Positions 33,156 to 43,382 of a stretch of DNA of 64,000 nt are shown piece after piece. Both the position numbers and the translations under genes were made by a program. The notes under the pieces are model-generated. The model made no database searches and was not told the origin of the DNA. It saw only the letters and a list, made by a program, of their open reading frames with translations. Origin of the DNA: Aequorivita iocasae (GTDB taxonomy: Bacteria > Bacteroidota > Bacteroidia > Flavobacteriales > Flavobacteriaceae); the NCBI RefSeq assembly GCF_016757735.1, contig NZ_CP068439.1, positions 3,250,001 to 3,314,000 on the forward strand, given 5' to 3'. Within the stretch, counting starts at the first letter, position 1. The number at the start of each line of letters is the position of its first letter.

Positions 33156-35582
33156 ATGACAATTTCATACAACTGGCTAAAACAATTTATAAACCTTCCT
33201 TGGGACGCAGAAAAAACTGGCGAATTATTGACAGACCTAGGTCTTGAAGTAGAAGGAATAGAAGATTTTTGTTCCGTAAAGGGCGGTTTGGAAGGTGTTG
33301 TGGTTGGCCACGTGTTAGAATGCACCCAACATACCAATGCAGATAGATTGAAAGTAACCAAAGTTGACATTGGTACTGGCGAACCTATACAAATAGTTTG
33401 CGGCGCACCCAATGTTGCTGTTGGTCAAAAAGTTCCGGTAGCCACAGTAGGCACTACACTTTATGACGCTGAAGATAAAACTTGGCAAATAAACAAAGGT
33501 AAAATCCGTGGTGAGGTTAGTGAAGGAATGATATGTGCCGAAGACGAACTGGGGCTGGGAAAATCACACGACGGAATTATGATTTTGGACGCAAAAATAA
33601 AAGCCGGGACATCTTTAGCCAAAGTGTTGGAAATTGAAAACGACAAAGTTTTTGAAATTGGCCTCACCCCAAACCGTGCCGATGCCATGAGTCATTGGGG
33701 TGTAGCGCGCGACTTAAAGGCCGGCTTGCTTCACAAGGATATTTCCACAAAATTAAATACCCCTTCTACAAGTAGTTTTAGAATAGACAATCGTACTTTA
33801 AAAATTGATGTAAGGGTTAAAGACAACGCTTTAGCACCCCGGTACTGTGGAATTACCATCAGCAATTTAAAGGTTGGGGCTTCCCCTGCCTGGGTTCAAA
33901 ATAGATTGAAAGCTATCGGGCTTTCACCTATTAATAATATTGTGGATATCACCAATTACGTACTCCACGAACTTGGCCAACCGCTCCATGCCTTTGATGC
34001 CTCAAAAATTGCGGGAAATGTTGTAAATGTGACAACACTTCCTTCGGGCACAAAATTCACCACGCTTGACGGCATTGAGCGTGAGCTTCACGAGGAAGAT
34101 TTAATGATTTGCGATGCCGAAAAACCCATGTGTATCGCTGGTGTTTTTGGCGGAATTAATAGCGGGGTCACAGAAAACACAACCAGTATTTTCTTGGAAA
34201 GTGCTTACTTTAACCCTGTCAGCATCCGCAAAACCGCGAAGCGCCATAACTTGAGCACTGATGCTTCCTTCCGCTTTGAAAGAGGAATAGACCCAAACAT
34301 AGCTGATTATGCTCTACGCCACGCGGCCATTTTGATTGTGCAGATCGCTGGCGGACAAATAACCAGTGATTTGATTGATGTGTATCCAAAAAAGATAGAG
34401 GACCATCAGGTATTTTTAAATTTTGAAAAAGCTAATAAATTGATTGGGGAAGAAATTCCGAAAGAAACCATTAAGGAAATTCTTACTTCGCTTGAGATGA
34501 AAGTGAACAATGTAACCGAAACTGGCATCGGGATGACCATTCCCGCTTACCGAAACGACGTTACTCGCGATGTGGATGTAATTGAGGAAATACTGCGGGT
34601 GTATGGTTACAACAACGTAAAATTTACACAAAAACTGAATGCTTCCATTTCAACCATTTTGCCGGGGGAAGATTATTCCGTTCAAAATAAAATTGCCTCA
34701 CGGCTTACGGCCATCGGTTTCCACGAAATGTTGAACAATTCCCTTACCTCCTCAAAATATTCAACGCTGAGTGAAACTATAAAGAAAAATTACAACGTTG
34801 CCATGCTCAATCCGTTGAGTCAGGATTTATCCGTTATGCGGCAATCTATGCTTTTTTCTGGTCTAGAAGCTATTGAATACAACAGCAATCGTAAAAATAA
34901 CAATTTAAAGTTTTTTGAATTCGGGAAAACCTACCACAACTTTCCGGGCGGTCGAACCGAAACCAAGCATTTGTCGCTCTTTGTAACAGGTTTAAAAAAC
35001 GAGAGCAACTGGGCAACTCCGGATGCGAAAAGTAATTTTTTCTTCGGAAAAGGTGTCATTACGACAATCATGGAAGGGTTGGGACTTGATAATTACACGG
35101 AAGAAACCCCAGAGAATGATGTTTTTTCGGAAGCTATCGCCTTTAAAAGAAATAAAGATATACTTGTGGAATTTGGAATTGTAAAGACCAAAATCACCAA
35201 AGAACTTGATGTTGAGGCCGAAGTTTTTTACGCAGATTTCAATTGGGATTTGGTTTTGAAACAAATACCGGCAGGCAACTTCAAGTTAAAACCGATTGCT
35301 AAATTTCCTGCTGCCCAGCGGGATTTCGCACTTCTTTTGGACGATTCAGTAAAGTTTGGAGATTTGCGCAACGCAGCATTTCAATCAGAAAAAAAATTAT
35401 TGAAAGGTGTTACACTTTTTGATGTGTATAAAGGTAAAAACCTGCCCGAGGGCAAAAAGAGTTATGCCATAAGCTTTACCATTCAAGATGAAGAAAAAAC
35501 ATTAACGGATAAGCAAATTGATAAGATAATGGGCAAACTACAGCAAAAATTTGAAAATGATTTTGGGGCTGTCCTTCGCTAA
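33156..35582 (+). CDS. pheT: Phenylalanine-tRNA ligase beta subunit
   Basis: An 808-residue subunit of the alpha2-beta2 PheRS. The ATG at 33156 gives the usual start MTISYNWLKQFINLPWDA; an upstream in-frame extension of nine codons lacks family features. Domains in order: B1 and tRNA-binding OB fold (about 40-150, VVVGHVLECTQHTNADRLKV), B3/B4 editing domain (about 210-385, with ITNYVLHELGQPLHAFDASK), B5 (about 400-475), catalytic-like core (about 480-690) and FDX-ACB anticodon-binding domain (about 715-808, PIAKFPAAQRDFALLLDDSV). Complete, with a terminator after it. pheS is not in this window. Confidence 0.97.
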   Translation: MTISYNWLKQFINLPWDAEKTGELLTDLGLEVEGIEDFCSVKGGLEGVVVGHVLECTQHTNADRLKVTKVDIGTGEPIQIVCGAPNVAVGQKVPVATVGTTLYDAEDKTWQINKGKIRGEVSEGMICAEDELGLGKSHDGIMILDAKIKAGTSLAKVLEIENDKVFEIGLTPNRADAMSHWGVARDLKAGLLHKDISTKLNTPSTSSFRIDNRTLKIDVRVKDNALAPRYCGITISNLKVGASPAWVQNRLKAIGLSPINNIVDITNYVLHELGQPLHAFDASKIAGNVVNVTTLPSGTKFTTLDGIERELHEEDLMICDAEKPMCIAGVFGGINSGVTENTTSIFLESAYFNPVSIRKTAKRHNLSTDASFRFERGIDPNIADYALRHAAILIVQIAGGQITSDLIDVYPKKIEDHQVFLNFEKANKLIGEEIPKETIKEILTSLEMKVNNVTETGIGMTIPAYRNDVTRDVDVIEEILRVYGYNNVKFTQKLNASISTILPGEDYSVQNKIASRLTAIGFHEMLNNSLTSSKYSTLSETIKKNYNVAMLNPLSQDLSVMRQSMLFSGLEAIEYNSNRKNNNLKFFEFGKTYHNFPGGRTETKHLSLFVTGLKNESNWATPDAKSNFFFGKGVITTIMEGLGLDNYTEETPENDVFSEAIAFKRNKDILVEFGIVKTKITKELDVEAEVFYADFNWDLVLKQIPAGNFKLKPIAKFPAAQRDFALLLDDSVKFGDLRNAAFQSEKKLLKGVTLFDVYKGKNLPEGKKSYAISFTIQDEEKTLTDKQIDKIMGKLQQKFENDFGAVLR

Positions 35583-35596
35583 AAACATATACTACA

Positions 35597-35632
35597 AAAA
35601 AACAGCGACTTTTGGGTCGCTGTTTTCTTTTT
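35597..35632 (+). terminator. Rho-independent terminator after pheT
   Basis: AAAAACAGCGAC (35597-35608) pairs with GTCGCTGTTTT (35615-35625) and a T-rich tail follows. It can also serve the convergent fasciclin gene. Confidence 0.85.
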
Positions 35633-35659
35633 AAATAATTGGGATTTGGAGACAAATTT

Positions 35660-36238
35660 TTATTTAGGCAAAACAACACTGTCAATAACGTGAATTACAC
35701 CATTTGATTGGTTTACATCTGCTATTGTTACAGTAGCCATTCCGCCGTTTTCGTCCATTAGCATTATATTTTTGCCTTTCATAGTTGCACTTAAAGTTCC
35801 ACCACTCACAGTCTTATAGGTTGCTTTTCCATTAGCTTTTGTTATGTCCTTTTTAATATCTGAGGCGCTGTGCTTTCCTGAAACTACGTGATACGTTAGG
35901 ATGGTCTGCAATTTCATTTTATTTTCAGGTTTAAGTAAAGATTCAACTGTTCCCTTGGGTAGTTTTTCAAATGCTGAATTGGTTGGGGCAAAAACAGTAA
36001 ATGGCCCATCACTCTGTAGCGTTTCAACCAAATCTGCTGTTTTTACCGCTGCAACCAGTGTTGTATGGTCTTTTGAGTTTACGGCGTTTGCCACAATGGT
36101 TTTGGAGGGGTACATTTCGGCACCCCCCACCATTACTGTTTTTTCATTTTTCATCATTTTGTCCTGTGCAATAATTGATGTTGTTCCGGCCACCAGGGCA
36201 ATAGAAAATAATGCTGTTGTAATAAGTTTTGATTTCAT
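35660..36238 (-). CDS. Secreted fasciclin-domain protein 1
   Basis: A 192-residue exported protein with signal MKSKLITTALFSIALVAGTT and likely cleavage near IIAQ. One fasciclin (FAS1) domain spans about residues 60-190: TLVAAVKTADLVETLQSDGP, FTVFAPTNSAFEKLP (H1 box), LTYHVVSGKHSASDI and the final NGVIHVIDSVVLPK (H2 box). FAS1 domains mediate adhesion or matrix contacts. Unlike the T9SS proteins it has no sorting domain. A second FAS1 gene lies upstream on the same strand, separated by a strong inverted repeat. Confidence 0.93.
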   Translation of the reverse strand: MKSKLITTALFSIALVAGTTSIIAQDKMMKNEKTVMVGGAEMYPSKTIVANAVNSKDHTTLVAAVKTADLVETLQSDGPFTVFAPTNSAFEKLPKGTVESLLKPENKMKLQTILTYHVVSGKHSASDIKKDITKANGKATYKTVSGGTLSATMKGKNIMLMDENGGMATVTIADVNQSNGVIHVIDSVVLPK

Positions 36239-36274
36239 AATGTGTTTTTAGTTTATGTTATGTACCTATAAACG

Positions 36275-36312
36275 AAAGTCTGGAAACTGCGGTTTTGCAA
36301 TTTCCAGACTTT
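36275..36312. repeat. 12-bp perfect inverted repeat between the two fasciclin genes
   Basis: AAAGTCTGGAAA (36275-36286) pairs with TTTCCAGACTTT (36301-36312) around a 14-nt loop. The flanks are only moderately T-rich, so it could be a weak terminator for the upstream gene or an operator for the downstream one. Confidence 0.75.
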
Positions 36313-36335
36313 AAGGTTTATTTAACTTTTATAAA

Positions 36336-36914
36336 CTAATCTTCCTTAGGTGGAAAAATCACTTTATCTATAATATGGAAAAAACCATTTTTATGGTAAA
36401 AATCTGAGGCGATAACCGTTGCTGTTCCTTTTTCAGAATCTACCAGTTGCAACTGCCCATTTACTTCTCGAACCCCTAAACTTTGACCATCTAGTGTTTT
36501 CAGATAAATGGTTCCGGCATTTTTGGCTATTTCATTTTTTAATGCATAACTATCTACCCTGCCTGGCACTGCCAAGTACTTAACTACCGAATTTATTACC
36601 AATGTATTGTCTAAAATGGAATCCCGATTTTTTTTTGATAAATTCAAAAAGGCTTCATCCGAAATAGCAAAAATTGTTACCATTTCTTGATTTTCCAGTT
36701 TCTTTCTTAAGGATTCGTTTTTTAACACCTTAGCCAAAACTGTAAAATTTGGGGCCTTTTCGATATTTTCATAAAAAGTTTTATTTGATGTAAAGTTACT
36801 TTCACCAAATATTTTGGAAACTTCATCACTTTTAGTGGATTTGTATTTTTGTGCAGAAACATTTGCTCCACAACTAATTGTAAAAAGTATCAGAAATATA
36901 GTGTTGATTTTCAT
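36336..36914 (-). CDS. Secreted fasciclin-domain protein 2
   Basis: A 192-residue exported protein with signal MKINTIFLILFTISCGANVS; a Cys at 15 is a possible but not certain lipidation site. One diverged fasciclin domain follows: APNFTVLAKVLKNESLRKKL, MVTIFAISDEAFLNLSKKNR in place of the usual FAPTNxAF, and the ending NGFFHIIDKVIFPPKED. The H1 box has changed (AISDEAF), so this copy is more diverged than its neighbour although the lengths are equal. The two are probably an old tandem duplication. Function is unknown. Confidence 0.88.
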   Translation of the reverse strand: MKINTIFLILFTISCGANVSAQKYKSTKSDEVSKIFGESNFTSNKTFYENIEKAPNFTVLAKVLKNESLRKKLENQEMVTIFAISDEAFLNLSKKNRDSILDNTLVINSVVKYLAVPGRVDSYALKNEIAKNAGTIYLKTLDGQSLGVREVNGQLQLVDSEKGTATVIASDFYHKNGFFHIIDKVIFPPKED

Positions 36915-37062
36915 ATAAAAAAATTAAGATTGTAAATATAACAAATACAAAGCCAATATTGAGAGAAAGCCAAATAGGTTCTACATATTTAAAATTTCAA
37001 CCAAACTGTGTTAAATTGTTGTTTTGGTGAATTGTACTATGTAAATTTAGTTTTTAAAAAAA

Positions 37063-37788
37063 ATGCAGCCCATGTTTTCGCGAACAAATATTGAAAAGCA
37101 GTTACTCAAATACCGCTCCATACGGATTGGTGAAGCGTCTGTTATGACTGAGGTAAAGAGGATTTTTTCTGAAAATGAAACCCAGCGCGAAGCTATCCTT
37201 TCTAATTTAAACGAAAAATCTGAAGAAATTGAAAACAATTTCAATTTTGATCTGCTAGAAAGTTCGCAAATTTTTCATCTTGCTGATATTAAAAATCTTT
37301 GCGTGAACTACCGTTTACGCTTTTTGGATTCACGTTACTTTAAGGCAGGTTTTCCCGAAGAGGCCATTTCAGAAATAAGAAACTTAGAAAAAAAGCACGG
37401 TATTGCCCTTAAAAATTTCAAAATTTTGGCTCCAGCAAAACTACTGAAGCTTGAAAACGCAGACGATCCGTTACTTTTTGCGCCCATGGGAAATGATTAT
37501 TTTTACCTTATTCACAAATGGGGAAATGATCTGCATCCCTTTAGAAAATTGTTGATGTGGCCATACAAAAGTTTTGAGAATCTAGTATTTATGGTTGCCG
37601 TGCTCAGTTTAATAATAACAGCGTTAATGCCCATGCAATGGTTTACTCCTATGGGGAGTTTTCAGGAGTATTTGTTTTTGTTTCTTATTATTTTTAAGGG
37701 TGTGGGTGGAATGGTCATTTTTTATGGCTTCTCCAAGGGAAAAAATTTCAATGGCGCCATTTGGAACAGTAAATATTACAATGCTTGA
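37063..37788 (+). CDS. Uncharacterised protein with two C-terminal membrane helices
   Basis: A 241-residue protein of unknown function. The first 170 residues are charged and helical (QREAILSNLNEKSEEIENNF), followed by a conserved-looking part (FKILAPAKLLKLENADDPLL, APMGNDYFYLIHKWGNDLHP). Two membrane helices lie at about 171-190 and 203-222. The start could be at 37063 or the second Met at 37072. It precedes two small DUF2007 genes on the same strand, 64 nt downstream, and the three may work together. The gene is found in other Flavobacteriaceae as a hypothetical protein, as far as I recall. Confidence 0.75.
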   Translation: MQPMFSRTNIEKQLLKYRSIRIGEASVMTEVKRIFSENETQREAILSNLNEKSEEIENNFNFDLLESSQIFHLADIKNLCVNYRLRFLDSRYFKAGFPEEAISEIRNLEKKHGIALKNFKILAPAKLLKLENADDPLLFAPMGNDYFYLIHKWGNDLHPFRKLLMWPYKSFENLVFMVAVLSLIITALMPMQWFTPMGSFQEYLFLFLIIFKGVGGMVIFYGFSKGKNFNGAIWNSKYYNA

Positions 37789-37852
37789 GTTTCCCAAGTC
37801 AGTATTAAAAAAAATCTTTTAAATAAATTAAGCAATAACAAACTATAAAAAG

Positions 37853-38095
37853 ATGTCAGAAAACACAGAAGAAACAATTAGAATATATACTGGATCCGAT
37901 ATTATGGCCGAGGCGCTCGTAGGAAGATTGGAAGAAGCAAATATTACCCCAATCCTCAGGGATGACCAGCAGAGTGGCGTTATGTTTGGTTACGGAAATA
38001 AATTTGATGATCAAGTGCGGGTATTTGTGCGCAAGGACGAGCTTGCCATAGCCCAGCCAATTGTCGATTCATTTTTAAAAGAGACAGAAGAATAA
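37853..38095 (+). CDS. DUF2007-type putative signal-transducing protein 1
   Basis: An 80-residue soluble protein. IRIYTGSDIMAEALVGRLEE at the N-terminus, the middle PILRDDQQSGVMFGYG and VRVFVRKDELAIAQPIVDSF at the end match the small DUF2007 domain, which is related to PII-like folds in outline. No catalytic residues are apparent. A paralog follows 4 nt later, so the pair is a tandem duplication. The two differ mainly in the central loop. Function is unknown. Confidence 0.82.
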   Translation: MSENTEETIRIYTGSDIMAEALVGRLEEANITPILRDDQQSGVMFGYGNKFDDQVRVFVRKDELAIAQPIVDSFLKETEE

Positions 38096-38099
38096 GTGT

Positions 38100-38333
38100 A
38101 TGTCTGAAACAAAACGAATTTACACGGGCCCAACATTAATAGCCAAAGGTCTTGTAGCCAGATTGAATGAAATTGGCATTAACCCTATTGAAAGAAACGA
38201 TCATGACAGTAGTGTACGTGCGGGTTTTACAATGAGCATTGCCAACCAAACAATGATTTTTATACGAAAGGACGAATTTGAAAAGGCAAAAGAAACCATT
38301 GAAGAATTCTTAAAAGAAATTGGCGACCACTAA
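38100..38333 (+). CDS. DUF2007-type putative signal-transducing protein 2
   Basis: A 77-residue paralog of the preceding gene (KRIYTGPTLIAKGLVARLNE, then PIERNDHDSSVRAGF and MIFIRKDEFEKAKETIEEF). The stop codon lies inside a terminator hairpin at 38319-38352, so the last codons double as the 5' arm of the stem. The arrangement of two DUF2007 genes in tandem behind a membrane protein gene suggests joint expression. Function is unknown. Confidence 0.82.
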   Translation: MSETKRIYTGPTLIAKGLVARLNEIGINPIERNDHDSSVRAGFTMSIANQTMIFIRKDEFEKAKETIEEFLKEIGDH

Positions 38334-38349
38334 ATTGGTCGCCAATTTT

Positions 38350-38352
<3 letters not shown>
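38319..38352 (+). terminator. Terminator overlapping the end of the second DUF2007 gene
   Basis: ATTGGCGACC (38319-38328) pairs with GGTCGCCAAT (38337-38346), followed by TTTTTT. The stop codon TAA at 38331-38333 is in the loop. The T-run overlaps the stop of the convergent ABC-F gene. Confidence 0.85.
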
Positions 38353-39981
<1,629 letters not shown>

Positions 39982-39993
39982 TTAAATTTTGCG

Positions 39994-40001
39994 CAAAAGT
40001 A
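39994..40001 (-). promoter_or_regulatory. -7 promoter box for the ABC-F gene (TACTTTTG)
   Basis: On the minus strand the box reads TACTTTTG, 18 nt before the ATG at 39975. Confidence 0.55.
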
Positions 40002-40085
40002 GGTATTTAAGCGACACTCTGAAAACATTAACGTTTTTATAATCCTTTTAACTACCATTTAACAAATTGCCATATACGGGTCGGC

Positions 40086-40093
40086 TACATTTG
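40086..40093 (+). promoter_or_regulatory. -7 promoter box for the thioredoxin-fold lipoprotein (TACATTTG)
   Basis: A full TAnnTTTG match 19 nt before the GTG start at 40113. Confidence 0.5.
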
Positions 40094-40112
40094 TTCATAA
40101 ATCTTCAACTAA

Positions 40113-41507
40113 GTGCTATTGTTTAAAAAATTACTCCCATTTTTAATATTTATTCTAGTACTATCCTGCAAAGACAAGGAAGAAAACGCTGTACAGACTA
40201 CCTGGATAGGAGGTCAAATAGTAAATCCAACGCTAGATTATATTATTTTTTCAAGAGGAAAGGACATTCTGGACACCGTAAAATTGGACTCCAACAACTT
40301 CTTTTTATACAAGACGGATAAAATATCTCCAGGACTCTATAATTTAAAGCACAGTGAATCGCAGGTGTTCTACATAGAACCTGGCGATAGTTTGTTGATG
40401 CACATAAACACAAGGGATTTTGATGAGTCTTTGGCATATTCCGGAAGGGGCGGAGAACAAAACAATTTATTGATGTATCTGTATTTGAGGAATGAGTCTG
40501 AAAACAATAATCTGACCAAGTGGTACACACTACCTTCAGAGGAATTTACCCGCAAAATAGATTCACTTAAACAAATAAAGCTTCAGGAATATAATGATTT
40601 CATTGAAAAGAATGAGGTTTCAGAAAATTTTAAAAATGCTGCACTGGCTAACATTACCTATGATTATTTCATTAAAAAAGAAAAATACGCCGCGGCCAAT
40701 AGAAACAATGTAGAAAAATTTGACAAAAACTTTTTTGATTATAGAAAAGATATAGATTTTGAAAGGGATGAACTGAAATTTTATTATCCCTATTATCGTT
40801 TTATGAACCGTTATTTTGAAAACATGGTTTTTTCAGAATATGGCATCAATTCAAATGTTGATCGCAATTCATTCGATTTTAATTTCAGAAAAATCCAGCT
40901 AATTGACAGCATGATAACTTCTGATACTTTAAAAAACAGCTTGTTGCGTTATAACGCGTTGTGGTACTTGATAAACGCGACCGATGCTAAGGAAGAAAGT
41001 AAGTTTTTTGAGGAATTCTCTAAAATGAATACCGACAAAAAACATGTTGAAGAAGTGGGAAAAATGTATGAAGCGACCATTAAACTTACCCCGGGAAATA
41101 CAATTCCAAATGTGGCGCTAGTAAATACCGAAAATGTGGTGAAGGATTTATTGAGCCTAATCAAAGCGCCCACGGTAATTTATTTCTGGTCTGGGCAATC
41201 ACCTGCGCATTATAAAAATATTCACAATCGTTCCGCCGAGTTAAAATCAAAATATCCCGAATATGATTTTTTGGGCATAAATACCGACACTCATTATAAA
41301 AAATGGCGCCAGACCATTATTAACTCAAGCTATAACCCGACACAAGAATTCCAGATAGAAAACTTGAACGATGCCGAAAAGAAACTCTTACTGAAATACA
41401 TAAACGGCGCAATAATTCTGGATAAAAATGGAGTAATTCTTGAGGGAAAAACAAATATGTTCAATGCAAATTTTGAAGAACTGCTTTTAGGTTTTCTTAA
41501 TAAATAA
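40113..41507 (+). CDS. TlpA/thioredoxin-fold lipoprotein lacking the CxxC motif
   Basis: A 464-residue lipoprotein with GTG start (TTG at 40119 is an alternative) and signal MLLFKKLLPFLIFILVLSCK (Cys 19). The first 330 residues have an N-terminal strand region and a long helical part, as in Bacteroidota TlpA-like proteins with a DUF4369-type front. A thioredoxin-like domain follows from about residue 332: NTIPNVALVN, then PTVIYFWSGQSPAHYKN at the usual active-site position, and NGAIILDKNGVILEG near the end. The active site SGQSPAHY has no cysteine, so a disulphide redox function is unlikely. The role is unknown. Confidence 0.83.
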   Translation: MLLFKKLLPFLIFILVLSCKDKEENAVQTTWIGGQIVNPTLDYIIFSRGKDILDTVKLDSNNFFLYKTDKISPGLYNLKHSESQVFYIEPGDSLLMHINTRDFDESLAYSGRGGEQNNLLMYLYLRNESENNNLTKWYTLPSEEFTRKIDSLKQIKLQEYNDFIEKNEVSENFKNAALANITYDYFIKKEKYAAANRNNVEKFDKNFFDYRKDIDFERDELKFYYPYYRFMNRYFENMVFSEYGINSNVDRNSFDFNFRKIQLIDSMITSDTLKNSLLRYNALWYLINATDAKEESKFFEEFSKMNTDKKHVEEVGKMYEATIKLTPGNTIPNVALVNTENVVKDLLSLIKAPTVIYFWSGQSPAHYKNIHNRSAELKSKYPEYDFLGINTDTHYKKWRQTIINSSYNPTQEFQIENLNDAEKKLLLKYINGAIILDKNGVILEGKTNMFNANFEELLLGFLNK

Positions 41508-41575
41508 TCCCTCCCGAACACTCCAATAAAAAAAACCAACTTTTTATTCCGTTACAAATAGCGCTTCCGTTCCAT

Positions 41576-42229
41576 TTAATTGCCCTTGTTATAATCTTCT
41601 AAAAACTGTTTCAAACCACTATCAGTTAAAGGATGTTTTAACAAACCTTCAATTGACGATAGAGGCCCGGTCATTACATCAGCACCTATTTTTGCGCAAT
41701 TTATAACGTGCATGGTATGGCGTACGGAGGCTGCAAGAATCTGGGTTTCGAAACCGTAATTGTCATAAATCAAGCGGATGTCTGCAATCAGTTCCAGTCC
41801 ATCTGTTGAAATATCGTCTAATCTTCCAATAAAAGGGGAAACGTAAGTTGCTCCCGCTTTAGCAGCCAATAAGGCTTGGCCTGCCGAAAAAACCAAGGTA
41901 CAATTGGTACGGATTCCGTGGTCTGTGAAGTATTTAATTGCCTTTACCCCTTCTTTTATCATTGGTACTTTTACCACAATTTGTGGATGAAGCTCTGCAA
42001 GCTCCTCGCCTTCTTTTATCATTCCCTTTAAATCGGTTGCAATTACCTCTGCTGAAACATCGCCGTCCACAATATTGCAAATGTCCACATAATGTTTCAA
42101 GATATTGTTGCGCCCGGTAATGCCTTCCTTTGCCATTAACGAAGGATTTGTGGTTACACCGTCGAGTACACCCAAGTCTTGGGCTTCTTTTATTTGGTCA
42201 AGGTTTGCGGTATCGATAAAGAATTTCAT
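41576..42229 (-). CDS. fsa: Fructose-6-phosphate aldolase / transaldolase family protein
   Basis: A 217-residue compact transaldolase-family enzyme. The N-terminus [20 protein letters not shown] and [12 protein letters not shown] are diagnostic. The Schiff-base Lys87 is in [12 protein letters not shown], and the phosphate site is near [14 protein letters not shown]. The short form is called fructose-6-phosphate aldolase or a small transaldolase; sequence alone does not settle which reaction dominates. It is monocistronic with a promoter box 23 nt upstream. Confidence 0.92.
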   Translation of the reverse strand: MKFFIDTANLDQIKEAQDLGVLDGVTTNPSLMAKEGITGRNNILKHYVDICNIVDGDVSAEVIATDLKGMIKEGEELAELHPQIVVKVPMIKEGVKAIKYFTDHGIRTNCTLVFSAGQALLAAKAGATYVSPFIGRLDDISTDGLELIADIRLIYDNYGFETQILAASVRHTMHVINCAKIGADVMTGPLSSIEGLLKHPLTDSGLKQFLEDYNKGN

Positions 42230-42252
42230 ATTGGCACTTTCAAATTAGATTA

Positions 42253-42260
42253 CAAAAATA
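42253..42260 (-). promoter_or_regulatory. -7 promoter box for the aldolase gene (TATTTTTG)
   Basis: On the minus strand the box reads TATTTTTG, 23 nt before the ATG at 42229. Confidence 0.5.
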
Positions 42261-42295
42261 AGTAAGTTTTCACAGATAATACTTAAATATCATAA

Positions 42296-43102
42296 TCACT
42301 TCAACCCATAATGCCGTAAAAGCATACGTTCATAAACCTTATCGGGCAGAATTCTTTTTAGCACAATAGAAATTTTCTGCAATGAAGAGCCCACCTTATA
42401 ATGAATTCGGGGGTTTTCGGTTTCAATTATTTTATGGACCGCTTTTGCCATTTGCAAGGGATTTCCGCCATTATCTACATGCGTGTTCATCATTTTCAGT
42501 GTATTTCCGTAGTCATTTTTATATGGAGAATTTTCCAGAATTGGTGCGTGATAGCGACTAGCGGCAATATTGGTGGCAAAATCTCCCGGAGCGATGTTGG
42601 TCATTTTTATGCCAAACTGAAGCGTCTCCATTCGCATTGCCTCAATGGTAATTTCCAGCGCAGCTTTGCTAGCTGAATAAATACCCCGGTACGGAAGCCC
42701 CATATATCCTGCGATTGAAGTAATATTCAAAATATACCCAAAACCCTGCTTGCGCATTTGGGGCAATACGGCTTTTATTACGTTTATAGGGCCGTATAAA
42801 TTGGTTTCGAAGGCTTTTTTAATTTCTGTTTCCGGCGTTTCTTCGATGGGTCCGGTAATACCTACCCCAGCATTGTTGATTACAACGTCAATTTTTTCTA
42901 CATTCTTCAATACTTCAGCAATAGCAGCGTTAATAGAGTCTATATTGTTGACGTCCATTTTTAGAAGCGTAAACACAGAATTTGTAATTTTTTCTGGATT
43001 TCGGCTGGTTCCAAAAACTTGGTAGCCTTTTTCAGTAAGATAGTCGCCAATGGCTTTACCAATTCCTGAAGAACCGCCTGTGATGAGTACTGTTGTTGGC
43101 AT
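42296..43102 (-). CDS. Short-chain dehydrogenase/reductase
   Basis: A 268-residue SDR. The ATG at 43102 is chosen because it opens with MPTTVLITGGSSGIGKAIGD, carrying the TGxxxGIG cofactor motif; the open frame extends upstream to 43195, but that part (serine- and phenylalanine-rich) has no SDR features. The NNAGV motif, catalytic Ser in LNITSIAGYMGLPYRGIYSA and the YxxxK (YSASK) follow. The C-terminus suggests the classical type acting on lipids or sugars, with no specific substrate. The SRP RNA lies upstream on the same strand. Confidence 0.92.
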   Translation of the reverse strand: MPTTVLITGGSSGIGKAIGDYLTEKGYQVFGTSRNPEKITNSVFTLLKMDVNNIDSINAAIAEVLKNVEKIDVVINNAGVGITGPIEETPETEIKKAFETNLYGPINVIKAVLPQMRKQGFGYILNITSIAGYMGLPYRGIYSASKAALEITIEAMRMETLQFGIKMTNIAPGDFATNIAASRYHAPILENSPYKNDYGNTLKMMNTHVDNGGNPLQMAKAVHKIIETENPRIHYKVGSSLQKISIVLKRILPDKVYERMLLRHYGLK

Positions 43103-43202
43103 AAAAGGTTGTTGAGAAGCAAAGGACGAGAAAAAAGAAAAGAGAAAAAAGAAAAGAGAGGAAATTTTGGAGCTCAACGAAAGTTTAGCGCACAAAAAAT
43201 GG

Positions 43203-43294
43203 CAAGCTACCTACATCACACCGCTACGACCGTATACCCTTGCTGCGTTCCCGCCCTGGGGGATTCAACAGGAGCTGGTTGTGTAGGACTTGCC
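43203..43294 (-). ncRNA. ffs: Signal recognition particle RNA, bacterial small type
   Basis: On the minus strand the core reads CCAGGGCGGGAACGCAGCAA, the conserved SRP helix 8 with its GGAA tetraloop and the internal-loop bases that bind Ffh. The outer arms can pair: TCCTACACAACC near 43288-43277 with the GTAGG-containing sequence near 43209. A TAnnTTTG box lies just upstream at 43299-43306. SRP RNA with Ffh targets nascent membrane proteins to the translocon. The exact ends are estimated. Confidence 0.9.
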
Positions 43295-43298
43295 GCTG

Positions 43299-43306
43299 CA
43301 AAGATA
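43299..43306 (-). promoter_or_regulatory. -7 promoter box for the SRP RNA (TATCTTTG)
   Basis: On the minus strand the box reads TATCTTTG, a full TAnnTTTG match immediately before the RNA. Confidence 0.6.
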
Positions 43307-43382
43307 AGGCTTTTTAAGGTTTTCGCAAGCATTTTTATAGTTCAATTTTAATAAATACCTTGCAGAAAAATTATAGTTCATA

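Noticed and set aside
42296-43195. Longer SDR start at 43195
   Set aside because: The extra 31 residues are Ser/Phe-rich and unlike any SDR; ATG at 43102 gives the normal N-terminus.
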